Positions 16,935-26,125 of a stretch of DNA of 64,000 nucleotides are shown piece by piece (position 1 is the stretch's first letter; each line of letters starts with the position of its first letter). The stretch is taken from assembly GCA_965277695.1 (NCBI GenBank), contig CBDIDQ010000025.1, positions 1 through 64,000 on the forward strand, written 5' to 3'. Source of the stretch: JABSOG01 sp965277695 (lineage in GTDB: Bacteria; Pseudomonadota; Gammaproteobacteria; Enterobacterales; Alteromonadaceae). The notes under the pieces are model-generated. The model ran no database searches, was not told the origin of the DNA, and was given only the letters and a program-made list of their open reading frames with translations. Position numbers and translations under genes: made by a program.

Positions 16935-19900
16935 TTATTTTTTGTCAGTTAATGCCTCAGCTTGAGTCGGCGGGACAGGGATGCTCGGTGAGTGAGTCTG
17001 ACTATATTGGCTGAGCAATTGGTTTAACGCATCAAAACTGATGGGTTTACTGAGAAATGCATCAAAACCAGCTTGATCGACCTTCTCCCGGGTAGTGTTC
17101 ATCACATCGGCTGTAACCGCAATGAAAATACTGTCTTTGAGCTGGTCATTGCTTTTCATTGTTGCTAGCGCGGCAAAACCATCCATGCCAGGTAAGTTAA
17201 GATCGAGCAATAGCACTTTTGGCAAGTATTCATTGGCTAACACCACACCTAATTCAGCATTGACGGCGGTAATTAATTTGGCTGATTTAATGCTGTCAAA
17301 ATAACTGATCATTAGCTGGGTGTTTGACGGGTTATCTTCGATATACAGCACTAGCAAATCATTACTGGACAGATTGCTTAGTGCTTTGGATATGATGCTG
17401 TCATTGGGTGACGAATGCTGATTATCGTCCAGTAACTCAATATAAGGTAAGTCAATCCAAAAATTAGAACCTGATCCCAGTTTACTTTTGACTCCGACAC
17501 TACCACCGATGCTTTCAATATTCTTTTTGGTGATCGCCAAACCAATACCAGTGCCCTGAATGTTGCTGGTTTCGAGTCCCAGACGATTAAATGGGGTGAA
17601 TAAATCATCAATTGATTCACTGGAAATCCCAATGCCATTATCACATATGGTGATCCGAGTGGTTTTATTATCTGGGTTAATATCGACAGTAATAAAGATG
17701 ATCCCATCTTCTTTGTTGTATTTAATCGCATTGCTTAAATAGTTGAGTAGTGCTTGTTTGAGCACCGTAAAATCAGCATCGACTAGCGGGATTTTACGTT
17801 GGGTATAAAGCACCGGCACTTTGCTACCTTCGGGGGTTTGTAAACTCAGTCTTTTTTCTACCACCTGGGGGATTACCAGTGTGATCGCCTCATCAATAAT
17901 TTCCTTAATATTGACTCGTTCGAAATTTGGCAAACTTTTACCGGATTCTATTTTGGCTAGTTCGAGGATGCCGTTGATCAGCGTTAATAAGTGTTCGCCC
18001 GCTTTGTATATGGTTTGAATATTGTCTGTGATCCGCTCAGTGAACGGCACCTGTTTCTGTCTGAGCAATAGTTGGGAGAAGCCCAATACCGCATTCAATG
18101 GTGTGCGCAGCTCATGGCTCATGCTCGACAGAAACTCAGATTTTGCCCGGTTGGCAGATTCGGCATCAAGCTTGGCCTGATGCAGTTTCGCTTTTTGCGC
18201 TATTTCGTCACTGGCGTCATAACAAAAACCAATGCGATATTGGTGTTTGTTCTGCTGATCGTTAAATTGGCTCAATGACATATGGGCAGGGAATAGACTG
18301 CCGTCAGTACGTTTTGATTCTATTTCACCTGACCAGTGATCTCGTTGTGATAATGATTGTTCGATTTGTTGACTGATGCCAGACGATCTGAATTCATTGG
18401 ATAAAAAGTCGTCGAAACGATGGGATACATCATCTTGATTATGGAGAAATAACTGTTGATGAGCCGGGTTCGAATAGACTAATTGATTATCCTCTGCCGA
18501 AATGCGGATTGCCTGATTAGAAGATTCGATGATCTGCTTAAACAACTCTAATTGGGTTTCTTTAGCTTTACGTTCGGTGATATCTTGCACAACACCGACC
18601 ATTGAAGTGGCGACTCCGTTAACATCACGAACAACATCACCTTGCTCATGGAGCCAGTGAATGCTTTTATCTGGCCAAATGACTCGATGTTCAATATTGT
18701 ACTTTTCAATGTGTTCGATACAGCGAGTGATAGCAGCGCTGACACTTTGCTGGTCATCAGGATGAATGCTGTTAACAAAATGGTTGAAGTCTGTGGTTAT
18801 GCTTTTTTCTTCATCACCGAACATCGGCGCAGCTAGTTCAGACCAAAATACTTGACCACTGTCGATATCCCACTCCCAATTGCCAATATTTGAAAACAAT
18901 TGACTGCGCTCCAACCGCTCTTTGGTGAGTCGCAGGCTTTCTTCCTGACCGATGCGATCAGAAATATCTTGGATCACCCCATAAATAGCGGTCAGGGAAC
19001 CAGTAGGCGCTTCGCAGACACCTTTTAATATAATATGTCTGTCTTCATTATTGTCTAGTGTTAATTTACATGACAAGGCAAGTGGCAATTGGTGAGAAAA
19101 ACATTGTTGTATTGCATCAATCGCATTTTGCTGGTCTTGTGGGTCGATTAAAGTGTAGATGTTTTCGATGTCAATAATATGGTTATTATTGAAGGGCATG
19201 TTGAGGGTTTTAAATATTTGTTCTGAACACCATAGTTGACGTTGCAGCACGTTATAACGCCAATAACCAATGTTGACCAGTGCTTCGGATAATTCTAGGG
19301 TTTGATTTCTTTCGCTAGTATGGGCAATCAGATCGAGTTCTTTTGAAATATCCCTGAACATGTATATATGAGTACATAACTGTTCATTATCCCCAGGAAT
19401 GATTTGACTGGTGATTAAGACGATGATTTTGCGGGATAAACAGTTGTTCAATTTGGCCAGAATTTCGTTTTGGCCCCAATGTTCATCTGTGTTGTGTAGC
19501 AGTTTTTTGACATGGCGCAAATGTGGCGTATCGACAGTGAACAGGTTGGTAATACTCTGGCCTTTGATGTTATCTAAAGAATCACCACACAGTGATAAAA
19601 ACCGCTCGTTAGCATCAATGACGCTCAAATTACTGCTGACATACAAGATGCCGTCCGGACAATAGTTATATAAGGTTTGAAACTTGTTGCGCTGATATTC
19701 AACTTGCTGATGCATCTCAACTTCTTTACTAATATCGCGGATAAAAGCGGCAAAATAAGGGGTTGAATCTACTTCAATTTCATTAATGGACAAGCTGATA
19801 TGCATCTCACTACCATCTTGTTTTTGCGCCGTGACTCGCCTGTCAGTGCCGAGAAATTTGCGGATCCCCGTCTTAATATATTTGTCTAAATACTGATCAT

Positions 19901-20273
19901 GTACACTACTTTGATTACTGGTCATTAATACGGTAATATTCTGCCCGAGCAGTTGTTGCTCATCGTCATAATCAAACAAGTCTAGTATCGCCTGATTGAC
20001 ATAGATCACTTGTCCGAGTTGATCAATGATCACAAAACCGTCGGTGAGTGAGCTGTTGATGGCTTTTATTTGTGCTTTGGTGATCACATTGCTGGCATGA
20101 AAAAATCGAGACGCGAATTGTTTTAACGGTTTGACCAGTAAACCGACAATGATACCAGCGAGTATGTAAGCTAATGGATGCTCTAGTATCATGAGTAGGT
20201 AGCCATAGGATTCAATATCACCATTATTGAATGTTGTCGAGTAGGGTGTTGATGTCGGCATTGATACTGCCAT
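16935..20273 (-). CDS. Hybrid sensor histidine kinase with several PAS domains
   Basis: A 1112-residue membrane-linked kinase. One hydrophobic helix lies at about 32-52 (AYILAGIIVGLLV). It is followed by about five PAS/PAC units between 65 and 700 (for example FVIIDQLGQVIYVN and GVVQDITERKAKE), the acceptor histidine in SSMSHELRTPLNAVLGFSQ, an ATPase domain (NYLSNAIKYN, DNGIGI, GTGIGLAI) and a C-terminal receiver with LLLDLNLPGMDG. The start is uncertain: the ATG at 20273 lies 50 bases inside the upstream regulator gene, and ATGs at 20261 or 20192 would also keep the helix. It forms an operon with that regulator. Confidence 0.9.
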   Translation of the reverse strand: MAVSMPTSTPYSTTFNNGDIESYGYLLMILEHPLAYILAGIIVGLLVKPLKQFASRFFHASNVITKAQIKAINSSLTDGFVIIDQLGQVIYVNQAILDLFDYDDEQQLLGQNITVLMTSNQSSVHDQYLDKYIKTGIRKFLGTDRRVTAQKQDGSEMHISLSINEIEVDSTPYFAAFIRDISKEVEMHQQVEYQRNKFQTLYNYCPDGILYVSSNLSVIDANERFLSLCGDSLDNIKGQSITNLFTVDTPHLRHVKKLLHNTDEHWGQNEILAKLNNCLSRKIIVLITSQIIPGDNEQLCTHIYMFRDISKELDLIAHTSERNQTLELSEALVNIGYWRYNVLQRQLWCSEQIFKTLNMPFNNNHIIDIENIYTLIDPQDQQNAIDAIQQCFSHQLPLALSCKLTLDNNEDRHIILKGVCEAPTGSLTAIYGVIQDISDRIGQEESLRLTKERLERSQLFSNIGNWEWDIDSGQVFWSELAAPMFGDEEKSITTDFNHFVNSIHPDDQQSVSAAITRCIEHIEKYNIEHRVIWPDKSIHWLHEQGDVVRDVNGVATSMVGVVQDITERKAKETQLELFKQIIESSNQAIRISAEDNQLVYSNPAHQQLFLHNQDDVSHRFDDFLSNEFRSSGISQQIEQSLSQRDHWSGEIESKRTDGSLFPAHMSLSQFNDQQNKHQYRIGFCYDASDEIAQKAKLHQAKLDAESANRAKSEFLSSMSHELRTPLNAVLGFSQLLLRQKQVPFTERITDNIQTIYKAGEHLLTLINGILELAKIESGKSLPNFERVNIKEIIDEAITLVIPQVVEKRLSLQTPEGSKVPVLYTQRKIPLVDADFTVLKQALLNYLSNAIKYNKEDGIIFITVDINPDNKTTRITICDNGIGISSESIDDLFTPFNRLGLETSNIQGTGIGLAITKKNIESIGGSVGVKSKLGSGSNFWIDLPYIELLDDNQHSSPNDSIISKALSNLSSNDLLVLYIEDNPSNTQLMISYFDSIKSAKLITAVNAELGVVLANEYLPKVLLLDLNLPGMDGFAALATMKSNDQLKDSIFIAVTADVMNTTREKVDQAGFDAFLSKPISFDALNQLLSQYSQTHSPSIPVPPTQAEALTDKK

Positions 20274-21153
20274 GGTTGGACATGATCACGGCTTTTAAGG
20301 TATTGACTATTTTTTGCCGCTGTTGCTGCGCAGTTTCTTGTTGTTGTATAAATGTAATTCGACTATTGATGATCTCAAGCAAAGTGAGGAAGTGCTCTTG
20401 CAGGCGCTCACAAAGCCCTTTATTGTCAGGTATTTTTTTGATCAACAGTGAGCAGCAAGGTGAGTTAAATAACACATTGTGGCCAAATGAAACGACACGT
20501 TTGGCGCGTTTGCTTAGCTCCAGAATTTCTGATTCGAGTTGGGATATCTGACCCTTGGGATATTGCGTCGGTGTATTGCCAAGGCGAAATTCCATGGCAC
20601 AGCTCAAACCTAAGCCGCTAATTGTGGTTTGGCTAGCCTGATAAAGTTCGTCGAGGTCGTAGATGGTTAAAGTACTTTTTAAAAAGCAATTTAATAAACT
20701 GAATTCGCTAGCTTGTTGACTGGATGATAGTGCAGCCTGAGAAGCCTCTTCGACCAAGTGGCTGAGCTGCTGCTGTTCGTTAATGCGTTTTTCATAGGCT
20801 TCAAGCTTGTATTCGAGCTCAGCCACATTGACCGGTTTGCAAATATAGTCGTCACCACCTGCCTCATAAGCCTTAAGTTTGTCTTGGAGTGAATGCAAAG
20901 AGGAGATAAATACCACTATGGTATGTTGTGCGATAGGTAACTTGCGGATGTTGCGGCAAATATCATAACCATTGGTTTCGGCCAGCATGATATCTAGTAA
21001 AATGATATCCGGCTCACAATCAAATATTAATTCTTCAATGGATTCTTCGCCGGATGAAGAGATCACATCAAAATGCTGCTCCAGAGCTTGTTGGATTAAG
21101 TTCAGGTTTTGATGATTATCATCAATTGATAAGACGCGTAATTTAGTTGCCAA
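20224..21153 (-). CDS. Response regulator with unassigned C-terminal domain
   Basis: A 309-residue protein. The N-terminal receiver has D11-D12, phosphorylation site D54 in IILLDIMLAETNGYD, and KPVNVAELEYKL. After a coiled stretch (about 120-150) the remaining 150 residues (LLNCFLKSTLTIYDLDEL, AMEFRLGN, NSPCCSLLIKKIPD) look like a GAF-type sensory domain rather than a DNA-binding or diguanylate cyclase output. It precedes and overlaps the hybrid kinase gene, so the two probably work as a phosphorelay. Confidence 0.85.
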   Translation of the reverse strand: MATKLRVLSIDDNHQNLNLIQQALEQHFDVISSSGEESIEELIFDCEPDIILLDIMLAETNGYDICRNIRKLPIAQHTIVVFISSLHSLQDKLKAYEAGGDDYICKPVNVAELEYKLEAYEKRINEQQQLSHLVEEASQAALSSSQQASEFSLLNCFLKSTLTIYDLDELYQASQTTISGLGLSCAMEFRLGNTPTQYPKGQISQLESEILELSKRAKRVVSFGHNVLFNSPCCSLLIKKIPDNKGLCERLQEHFLTLLEIINSRITFIQQQETAQQQRQKIVNTLKAVIMSNHGSINADINTLLDNIQ

Positions 21154-21382
21154 AATTTATTATTTCCACAATGTACAGCGATATAACAAAGAGACGTCCA
21201 AAAGAAAATGATGGGTAGTGAATTGGGTCTTCTTTATTTAATCAATTATTTTCATTAACAATAGTCCATAAAGTTGAGTTGCGCAGTTTGGGGTCGATAA
21301 TTCAATGGTTTTTTGACTCATTAGGTGACAGCATAGCCAGATATCATTTAAGGTACGTGTATTTGCATCTAAGCTGAAACTG

Positions 21383-21407
21383 ACGCGACAGCTGATGTCG
21401 CGTTTTT
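21383..21407 (+). terminator. Hairpin with T-run, plus-strand orientation
   Basis: ACGCGACA and TGTCGCGT form a perfect 8-bp stem around GCTGA, followed by TTTTT on the plus strand. No plus-strand gene precedes it. On the minus strand, where the redoxin gene ends at 21430, there is no T-run. It may insulate the redoxin gene from antisense transcription, or be a simple palindrome. Confidence 0.4.
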
Positions 21408-21429
21408 CATGTGATGCTTTTTGGCGAGG

Positions 21430-21984
21430 TTATTTTGTCCACTTGATATTACATCCGACGCTAGGGGCTTGCAGTGGGTTGATCGGTTGTTGCTGGCTTA
21501 ATGCAGATAATGCTTGATAGAGGCTGTTGCCATCGACAGCAACGTCACTACCGGGACGACTGGCGTCAAATTGGCCCCGATAGACCAGTTTCAAATCACT
21601 ATCGAAGAGGAAAAAATCAGGTGTACAAGCGGCATCATAGGCTTTGGCAATGGCCTGAGTTTGATCGAACAGATAAGCAAAATTATAACCTCTTTGTTGA
21701 CTCTCCAAAAGCATATTTTCAGGACTGTCAGCTGGGTAGGCGATAACATCATTGGCATTAATGCCTACCATGCCAATGTCAAATTGGTCTATCTCGTCAC
21801 CTAATTTAGCCAGTGCTTCGGCCAAATGAATGACAAATGGGCAATGATTACTCATAAAGACCACCAATAAACCGTTTTGTTTGACTAATTGGTCACGGCT
21901 GACGGCTTGACCTGCACCAGTGGGTAAGGTGAAGTCCGGTGCTTGGGTGCCTAATGGCAGCATATTTGACGGGGTTAATGACAT
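21430..21984 (-). CDS. Thioredoxin-fold redoxin family protein
   Basis: A 184-residue AhpC/TSA-like redoxin. The fold start APDFTLPTGAGQ is typical, and the active-site region is FMSNHCPFVIH with C48 but no second Cys in a CxxC. Another Cys is in AACTPDFFLFD, as in many members of this subfamily. Function is probably peroxide- or disulfide-linked. It is a single gene; the next gene on this strand is the sensory operon 277 bases away. Confidence 0.8.
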   Translation of the reverse strand: MSLTPSNMLPLGTQAPDFTLPTGAGQAVSRDQLVKQNGLLVVFMSNHCPFVIHLAEALAKLGDEIDQFDIGMVGINANDVIAYPADSPENMLLESQQRGYNFAYLFDQTQAIAKAYDAACTPDFFLFDSDLKLVYRGQFDASRPGSDVAVDGNSLYQALSALSQQQPINPLQAPSVGCNIKWTK

Positions 21985-22115
21985 GGTTTATTGCTCCAGA
22001 ATGGGTTAGGTTTTGCTCAGTGGCTGTGGCAGAGAGTTTGGCTGGAGATTCTATCCTAGAAAGGCGAGAGTTTATATCATGTTTTGTTCGGAGATTGGTG
22101 GGTTCCATGTCCCCA

Positions 22116-22160
22116 CGCGAATGAATTCGCGTCTACGACGTAGACGAGAATTCATTCTCG
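22116..22160. repeat. Double palindromic extragenic repeat
   Basis: CGCGAATGAATTCGCG followed by TCTACG meets an inverted copy GTAGACGAGAATTCATTCTCG. The unit with the tail CGTCTACG recurs at 28578, 43779 and 52516. Here two units face each other just beyond the 3' end of argH (22167). Confidence 0.7.
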
Positions 22161-22166
22161 TTTTTA

Positions 22167-23465
22167 TTACAACAATCCTTCCAAGCGTTTTTTCAAACAA
22201 CACAATCGCAAATCAGCACATGCTCCGGGTGAGAGGCGTTGTTCAATGCTTTGCTCTGGGGTTCTGTCACTAAGTTCTGAATAGCGCTCTACCACTTGTT
22301 GATAGGCATCGCGAAATGGCATTCCTTTGGCACTGAGTTCTACCGCCAAATCGGTGGCGTACATTGGGGTATCAATGGCTGCGCTGAGTTTGTCGGCTTT
22401 AAAAGTGGTGCCTTTAACCAGCTGTGGAAACAGCATCAGAGTTTGCAAAGCTTTAGTGACTGCTCGTAATACCGGTCCCTTGGTTAATTGTAGGTCTCTT
22501 TGATAACCTGAGGGTAATGATAGCAGGCTTTGTAGCTCGACCATTGCTGCTTGCACTGGGGCGTAGCTGGCGCGCATTAATTCGACCAAATCTGGGTTAC
22601 GTTTATTTGGCATGATTGAACTGCCGGTGGTCATTTCATCAGGCAGGCTGACAAAATCAAACTCTTGGGTGGTGAACAAGGATAGATCCCAACAATAACG
22701 TCTGATATCGAGCAAACATTGTGACAATGCCGACAACATCGCCATTTCAAATTTACCTCGGCTGTTTTGGCTGTATATCGGATTAAGTTGCATTCGGGCA
22801 AATTCGAGTTCTTTGGTGGTCAGCTCTCTGTCTAAAGGCAAGTTGACACCATAACCCGCAGCGGTGCCCAGCGGATTGGCATCAATCAATGCGAGTGTTG
22901 ATTGCAAGGTCATCAGGTTGTCGATCATCGCTTCGGCAAAACTGGCGAACCACATGCCAGCTGATGAAGGCACTGCTCGCTGCATATGAGTATAACCGGG
23001 CATTGCCACGGTTTCGGTTGCTTTGGCTTGGTCAAGGCAGGCGGTTATCGACGCTGTTGTATGCTCAATCGCGGTGGTTAACGACGCTTTCATGTATAAC
23101 CGCGTTGCTACTAGGATTTGATCGTTACGCGAGCGTCCGGTATGGATTTTCTTTCCCAGTTCGCCGAGTTTCTCGACCAAATAGGACTCAATCGCCGAAT
23201 GACAGTCTTCAAAGCGACTGTCGAGCACAAAGCTGCCAGCGTTGATGTCGATTTGTAATTCATCCAGTTGACTGAGTAATTGTTCGGCTTCCTCGCTGCC
23301 GAGAATTTTAATCGACTTTAAGCCTTTAACATGGGCTTTACTGGCTTGAATATCATATTGAATGATTTGCTGGTCAAGAATAATGTCCTCTCCTGCCATA
23401 AAATCCATAATGGTTTCGTCAATGCTGGCGTGGCTGTTTTTTTGCCAAATCGGTGCTGCGCTCAT
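22167..23465 (-). CDS. argH: Argininosuccinate lyase
   Basis: This enzyme splits argininosuccinate into arginine and fumarate, the last step of arginine synthesis. The fumarase-superfamily signature TGSSIMPNKRNPD is present near residue 283, with HTGRSRNDQILVATRLY and PGYTHMQRAVP upstream. Length 432 residues is normal. AGGAAA precedes the ATG. It is the last gene of the arg operon; the catalytic set looks complete. Confidence 0.96.
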   Translation of the reverse strand: MSAAPIWQKNSHASIDETIMDFMAGEDIILDQQIIQYDIQASKAHVKGLKSIKILGSEEAEQLLSQLDELQIDINAGSFVLDSRFEDCHSAIESYLVEKLGELGKKIHTGRSRNDQILVATRLYMKASLTTAIEHTTASITACLDQAKATETVAMPGYTHMQRAVPSSAGMWFASFAEAMIDNLMTLQSTLALIDANPLGTAAGYGVNLPLDRELTTKELEFARMQLNPIYSQNSRGKFEMAMLSALSQCLLDIRRYCWDLSLFTTQEFDFVSLPDEMTTGSSIMPNKRNPDLVELMRASYAPVQAAMVELQSLLSLPSGYQRDLQLTKGPVLRAVTKALQTLMLFPQLVKGTTFKADKLSAAIDTPMYATDLAVELSAKGMPFRDAYQQVVERYSELSDRTPEQSIEQRLSPGACADLRLCCLKKRLEGLL

Positions 23466-23494
23466 GGGGAGTTTCCTATTGTTGAATGCCGCTG

Positions 23495-24475
23495 TTAATA
23501 CTGGCTGCTGTTAATGTTGGTAGTGGGGTCTATACCCAATGCAAGGTTGATGTTTTGTAATGCCTGACTGGCGGCACCTTTTAATAAGTTATCGAGACAA
23601 CTGATGATAGTGGCTCTTTTACCGTCAGCACTGACACTGAAGCCGCCAATTAAACACAGTGGTGTATCCACGACCTGTTTAACGGTTGGCACACTTTGCT
23701 GACATTGCACTAATGGTTGCTTGGCATAAAAACCGCTGTAATGGTCGAACAGCTCAGTGGCGTTTTGGGCAGCGCTGAACTCCACTTGGATGGTCATATT
23801 GATACCACGAAAAAATTCGGCCACATGGGGCGAAAAGCTGACATCGTGGGGTAAACGAGCGCTAACTTCCTTTTCATGCAAATGTTCGATAAGGCCATAA
23901 CCAATCAGGTTATCAGCTAAATTGTTAGGATTGTTATTGGCACAGGGTTTAGTACCTGCACCGCTATAACCCGAAACGCCAAAGCAGCTGGGGCGACCAA
24001 CAACTCGATCACTAATCGGTGCCAATGCTAATTGCATCGCGGTGGCATAACAGCCGGGATTACTGACTTTCAATGGGGGTTTCTTGCTGTTAGTCATGTT
24101 GTCAATCGCGCCGAGACCATCCAGTTCGGGCAGTGAATAAGTCCAATTGTCGTCGAAACGGTAGTCAGCCGATAAATCAATGATCAGCTGGGTTTGCTGA
24201 GCGGCTTCAAGTGCCGCAACAAAAGGTTCAGCTAAGCCATTAGGCAGTGCCAGCACCACGATATCAGCTTGTTTATCAGCAACTTGTTGTGGTGATAAGT
24301 CTTCAATTTCAATTGCTGCCAGCTCGCTAACCAACACGCTAGCCGATTGACCTTTAAGTTGGCGTGAACTGATCCAACTGACGTCGATATTAGGGTGCGA
24401 CGCCACCAATGCCAGCAATTCCTTACCGACATAACCTCTGGCACCAACGATGCCCAATGTGTATTGCTTAGTCAT
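23495..24475 (-). CDS. argC: N-acetyl-gamma-glutamyl-phosphate reductase
   Basis: It reduces N-acetylglutamyl phosphate to the semialdehyde with NADPH. The Rossmann start is GIVGARGYVGKELL and the catalytic cysteine lies in VSNPGCYATAMQLAL. At about 326 residues it is of the shorter type seen with Xanthomonas-like arg clusters. The ATG at 24475 is preferred over a TTG five codons up. It is separated from argB by a 258-bp nested repeat element. Confidence 0.95.
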   Translation of the reverse strand: MTKQYTLGIVGARGYVGKELLALVASHPNIDVSWISSRQLKGQSASVLVSELAAIEIEDLSPQQVADKQADIVVLALPNGLAEPFVAALEAAQQTQLIIDLSADYRFDDNWTYSLPELDGLGAIDNMTNSKKPPLKVSNPGCYATAMQLALAPISDRVVGRPSCFGVSGYSGAGTKPCANNNPNNLADNLIGYGLIEHLHEKEVSARLPHDVSFSPHVAEFFRGINMTIQVEFSAAQNATELFDHYSGFYAKQPLVQCQQSVPTVKQVVDTPLCLIGGFSVSADGKRATIISCLDNLLKGAASQALQNINLALGIDPTTNINSSQY

Positions 24476-24536
24476 TTTCTTTGTATCCAATCTTTGCTTT
24501 TTTGGTTGTACTGTTTTGTCTTGCTATGGCGACGTA

Positions 24537-24794
24537 AACACTACCGTTACGCGGTCGGCTGGGCTTATCAAGGTTACTGGAGCGCTTCGTTCTTAAAAAA
24601 ACGAAAACCTACCACGGAGACACGGAAGCACGGAGAAAAGCAAAAAACCTTAAAACAATCATGATTTTTGCTTTTGACCTGTTTTTGACCTTCTCCGTAT
24701 CACCGTGTCTCCGTGGTAGAAATGCTTTTGCTGTTAAAGAACAAAGCGCTCCAAATGACCTGAACAGTCCATCGACTCATATAGCGGTAGTTTT
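24537..24794. mobile_element. Nested palindromic repeat elements between argB and argC
   Basis: The outer ends AACACTACCG (24537) and CGGTAGTTTT (24794) match the ends of the intact 75-bp palindrome at 51526-51600, including GGGCTTATCA and TTACTGGAGCGC. Inside it lies a second element with inverted ends GGAGCGCTTCGTTCTT (24579) and AAGAACAAAGCGCTCC (to 24752). That one holds a further inverted pair, CCACGGAGACACGG and CCGTGTCTCCGTGG. So one small element has inserted into another. No protein gene is convincing here; this explains the 324-bp gap inside the operon. Confidence 0.75.
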
Positions 24795-24799
24795 CTTTG

Positions 24800-26116
24800 T
24801 TAATTAAGCGTCGAGGGTTTGCTCAGGGCATAATCAATGCAGTTGGCAATTTGCTGAAAATCGCTCAAGCCCAGCCAAAACACTGTCCAGTCCTCGGTTT
24901 TATAACAACCGCTGGCGTGTTTGAAATAAAAGCCGTTGATTTTATTACCGGGTTTACAGCGCCAGAATAATTTGGGATTTTCTTGGCACAATTTTGCCCA
25001 AACACTTTTACCGAGCCCTTCACCTTTGGCATCTTCATCAACTACAAACTTGTCAAGAAAGGGGATCTCATTAGGCACGGTGACCAATGCGGCTGCTCGA
25101 TAACAATCGGTGATGTAGGCTTGGTCGATGTTGGCATTGGCGAAATAGTCAAAATCCAAAGCTTTGTCAAAGCTCGACTCTAGTAAATGAGCGAGTTTAG
25201 CTTTATCGATGGTTTTAGCGTCTTGATGGCTGACAATCGCTTCACCTTTACGTAATAGCGTACCAGAGCCCTTGTGGGTAAACAGCTCTTTAGCCAGATG
25301 AGCCGGGGTGGTGATTGACACCGAAGCGGTCGCCGGGAGTTGATTGAGAATATCGGCCACTTGCTGGATTTTTAATTTCATCCCGCCTTTGAGCCAATCT
25401 TGCGCCATTAAGTGATCAAGATCGGTGACTAAGTTGACTGAGGAGATGATCTTGCCGTTTTCGTTGAGCAGTCCGCCGGTTTCCGTCAAAAAGATGATTT
25501 TGTAGGGTTGTAAGGCGATTGCTAGCTGATTGGTGGCGATATCGGCGTTAACGTTGAGGAATTGACCGCTATCGGTTTCAGCCAGTGATGACAGGATCGG
25601 AATAGCACCGCTGCCGATAGCGGCATTAATCGGTTCCAAATCAATATTGTTGACTTCGCCGACATAACCGAGACTTTCATTGGCGCTCTTTTGCGCACCA
25701 AAAACGCCAGAGGTAATTGAGGCGGTTTTCACCCCCATTGCCTGCAATCTGTTGGCTAACTTGAGGTTTTGTTGCACAAAAGTCTTTTTGGCAACTTTTA
25801 AAACCGCCGCTGAAGTGACACGTTGACCCTCGATGAATTCGCATTCAATGTTGGCTGCCGCGAGGTTTTTACTTAACTGTGGCCCAGCACCATGAACAAC
25901 GATAGGAAATAGGCCGATTTGCTCCAAAAAGGCCAAAGATGAGCATAAGTTGTCAAGATCGTTATCAAGTACTGCACCACCCACTTTGATCACCGCAAAG
26001 TGTGCCTGACCGGCGTTGACGAAACGTTTCATGTACTGGTCAATCTCTTGTGGGTTGGCCAGATTCGATAATAACTGAATGATGGTTTCTTTAACTTTAG
26101 GTTGATTTGATTTCAT
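24800..26116 (-). CDS. argB: Bifunctional N-acetylglutamate kinase / N-acetylglutamate synthase
   Basis: A 438-residue fusion. Residues 1-290 are an amino-acid kinase (VIKVGGAVLDND, VVHGAGPQLSKNLA, LNVNADIATNQLA, and a KGGMKLKIQQ segment), which phosphorylates N-acetylglutamate. Residues 300-438 are a GNAT acetyltransferase (FDYFANANIDQAYITDCYRA, LDKFVVDEDAKGEGLGKSVW), which acetylates glutamate. This architecture is known from Xanthomonas and from vertebrate-type NAGS and would supply both of the first two steps, so a separate argA is not needed. It follows argE' with a 9-base gap. Confidence 0.93.
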   Translation of the reverse strand: MKSNQPKVKETIIQLLSNLANPQEIDQYMKRFVNAGQAHFAVIKVGGAVLDNDLDNLCSSLAFLEQIGLFPIVVHGAGPQLSKNLAAANIECEFIEGQRVTSAAVLKVAKKTFVQQNLKLANRLQAMGVKTASITSGVFGAQKSANESLGYVGEVNNIDLEPINAAIGSGAIPILSSLAETDSGQFLNVNADIATNQLAIALQPYKIIFLTETGGLLNENGKIISSVNLVTDLDHLMAQDWLKGGMKLKIQQVADILNQLPATASVSITTPAHLAKELFTHKGSGTLLRKGEAIVSHQDAKTIDKAKLAHLLESSFDKALDFDYFANANIDQAYITDCYRAAALVTVPNEIPFLDKFVVDEDAKGEGLGKSVWAKLCQENPKLFWRCKPGNKINGFYFKHASGCYKTEDWTVFWLGLSDFQQIANCIDYALSKPSTLN

Positions 26117-26125
26117 AAACTGAGG

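Noticed and set aside
24395..24664. Plus-strand ORF of 89 codons across argC and the repeat element
   Set aside because: It is antisense to argC for part of its length, the rest is inverted-repeat DNA, and the product has no protein-like pattern.
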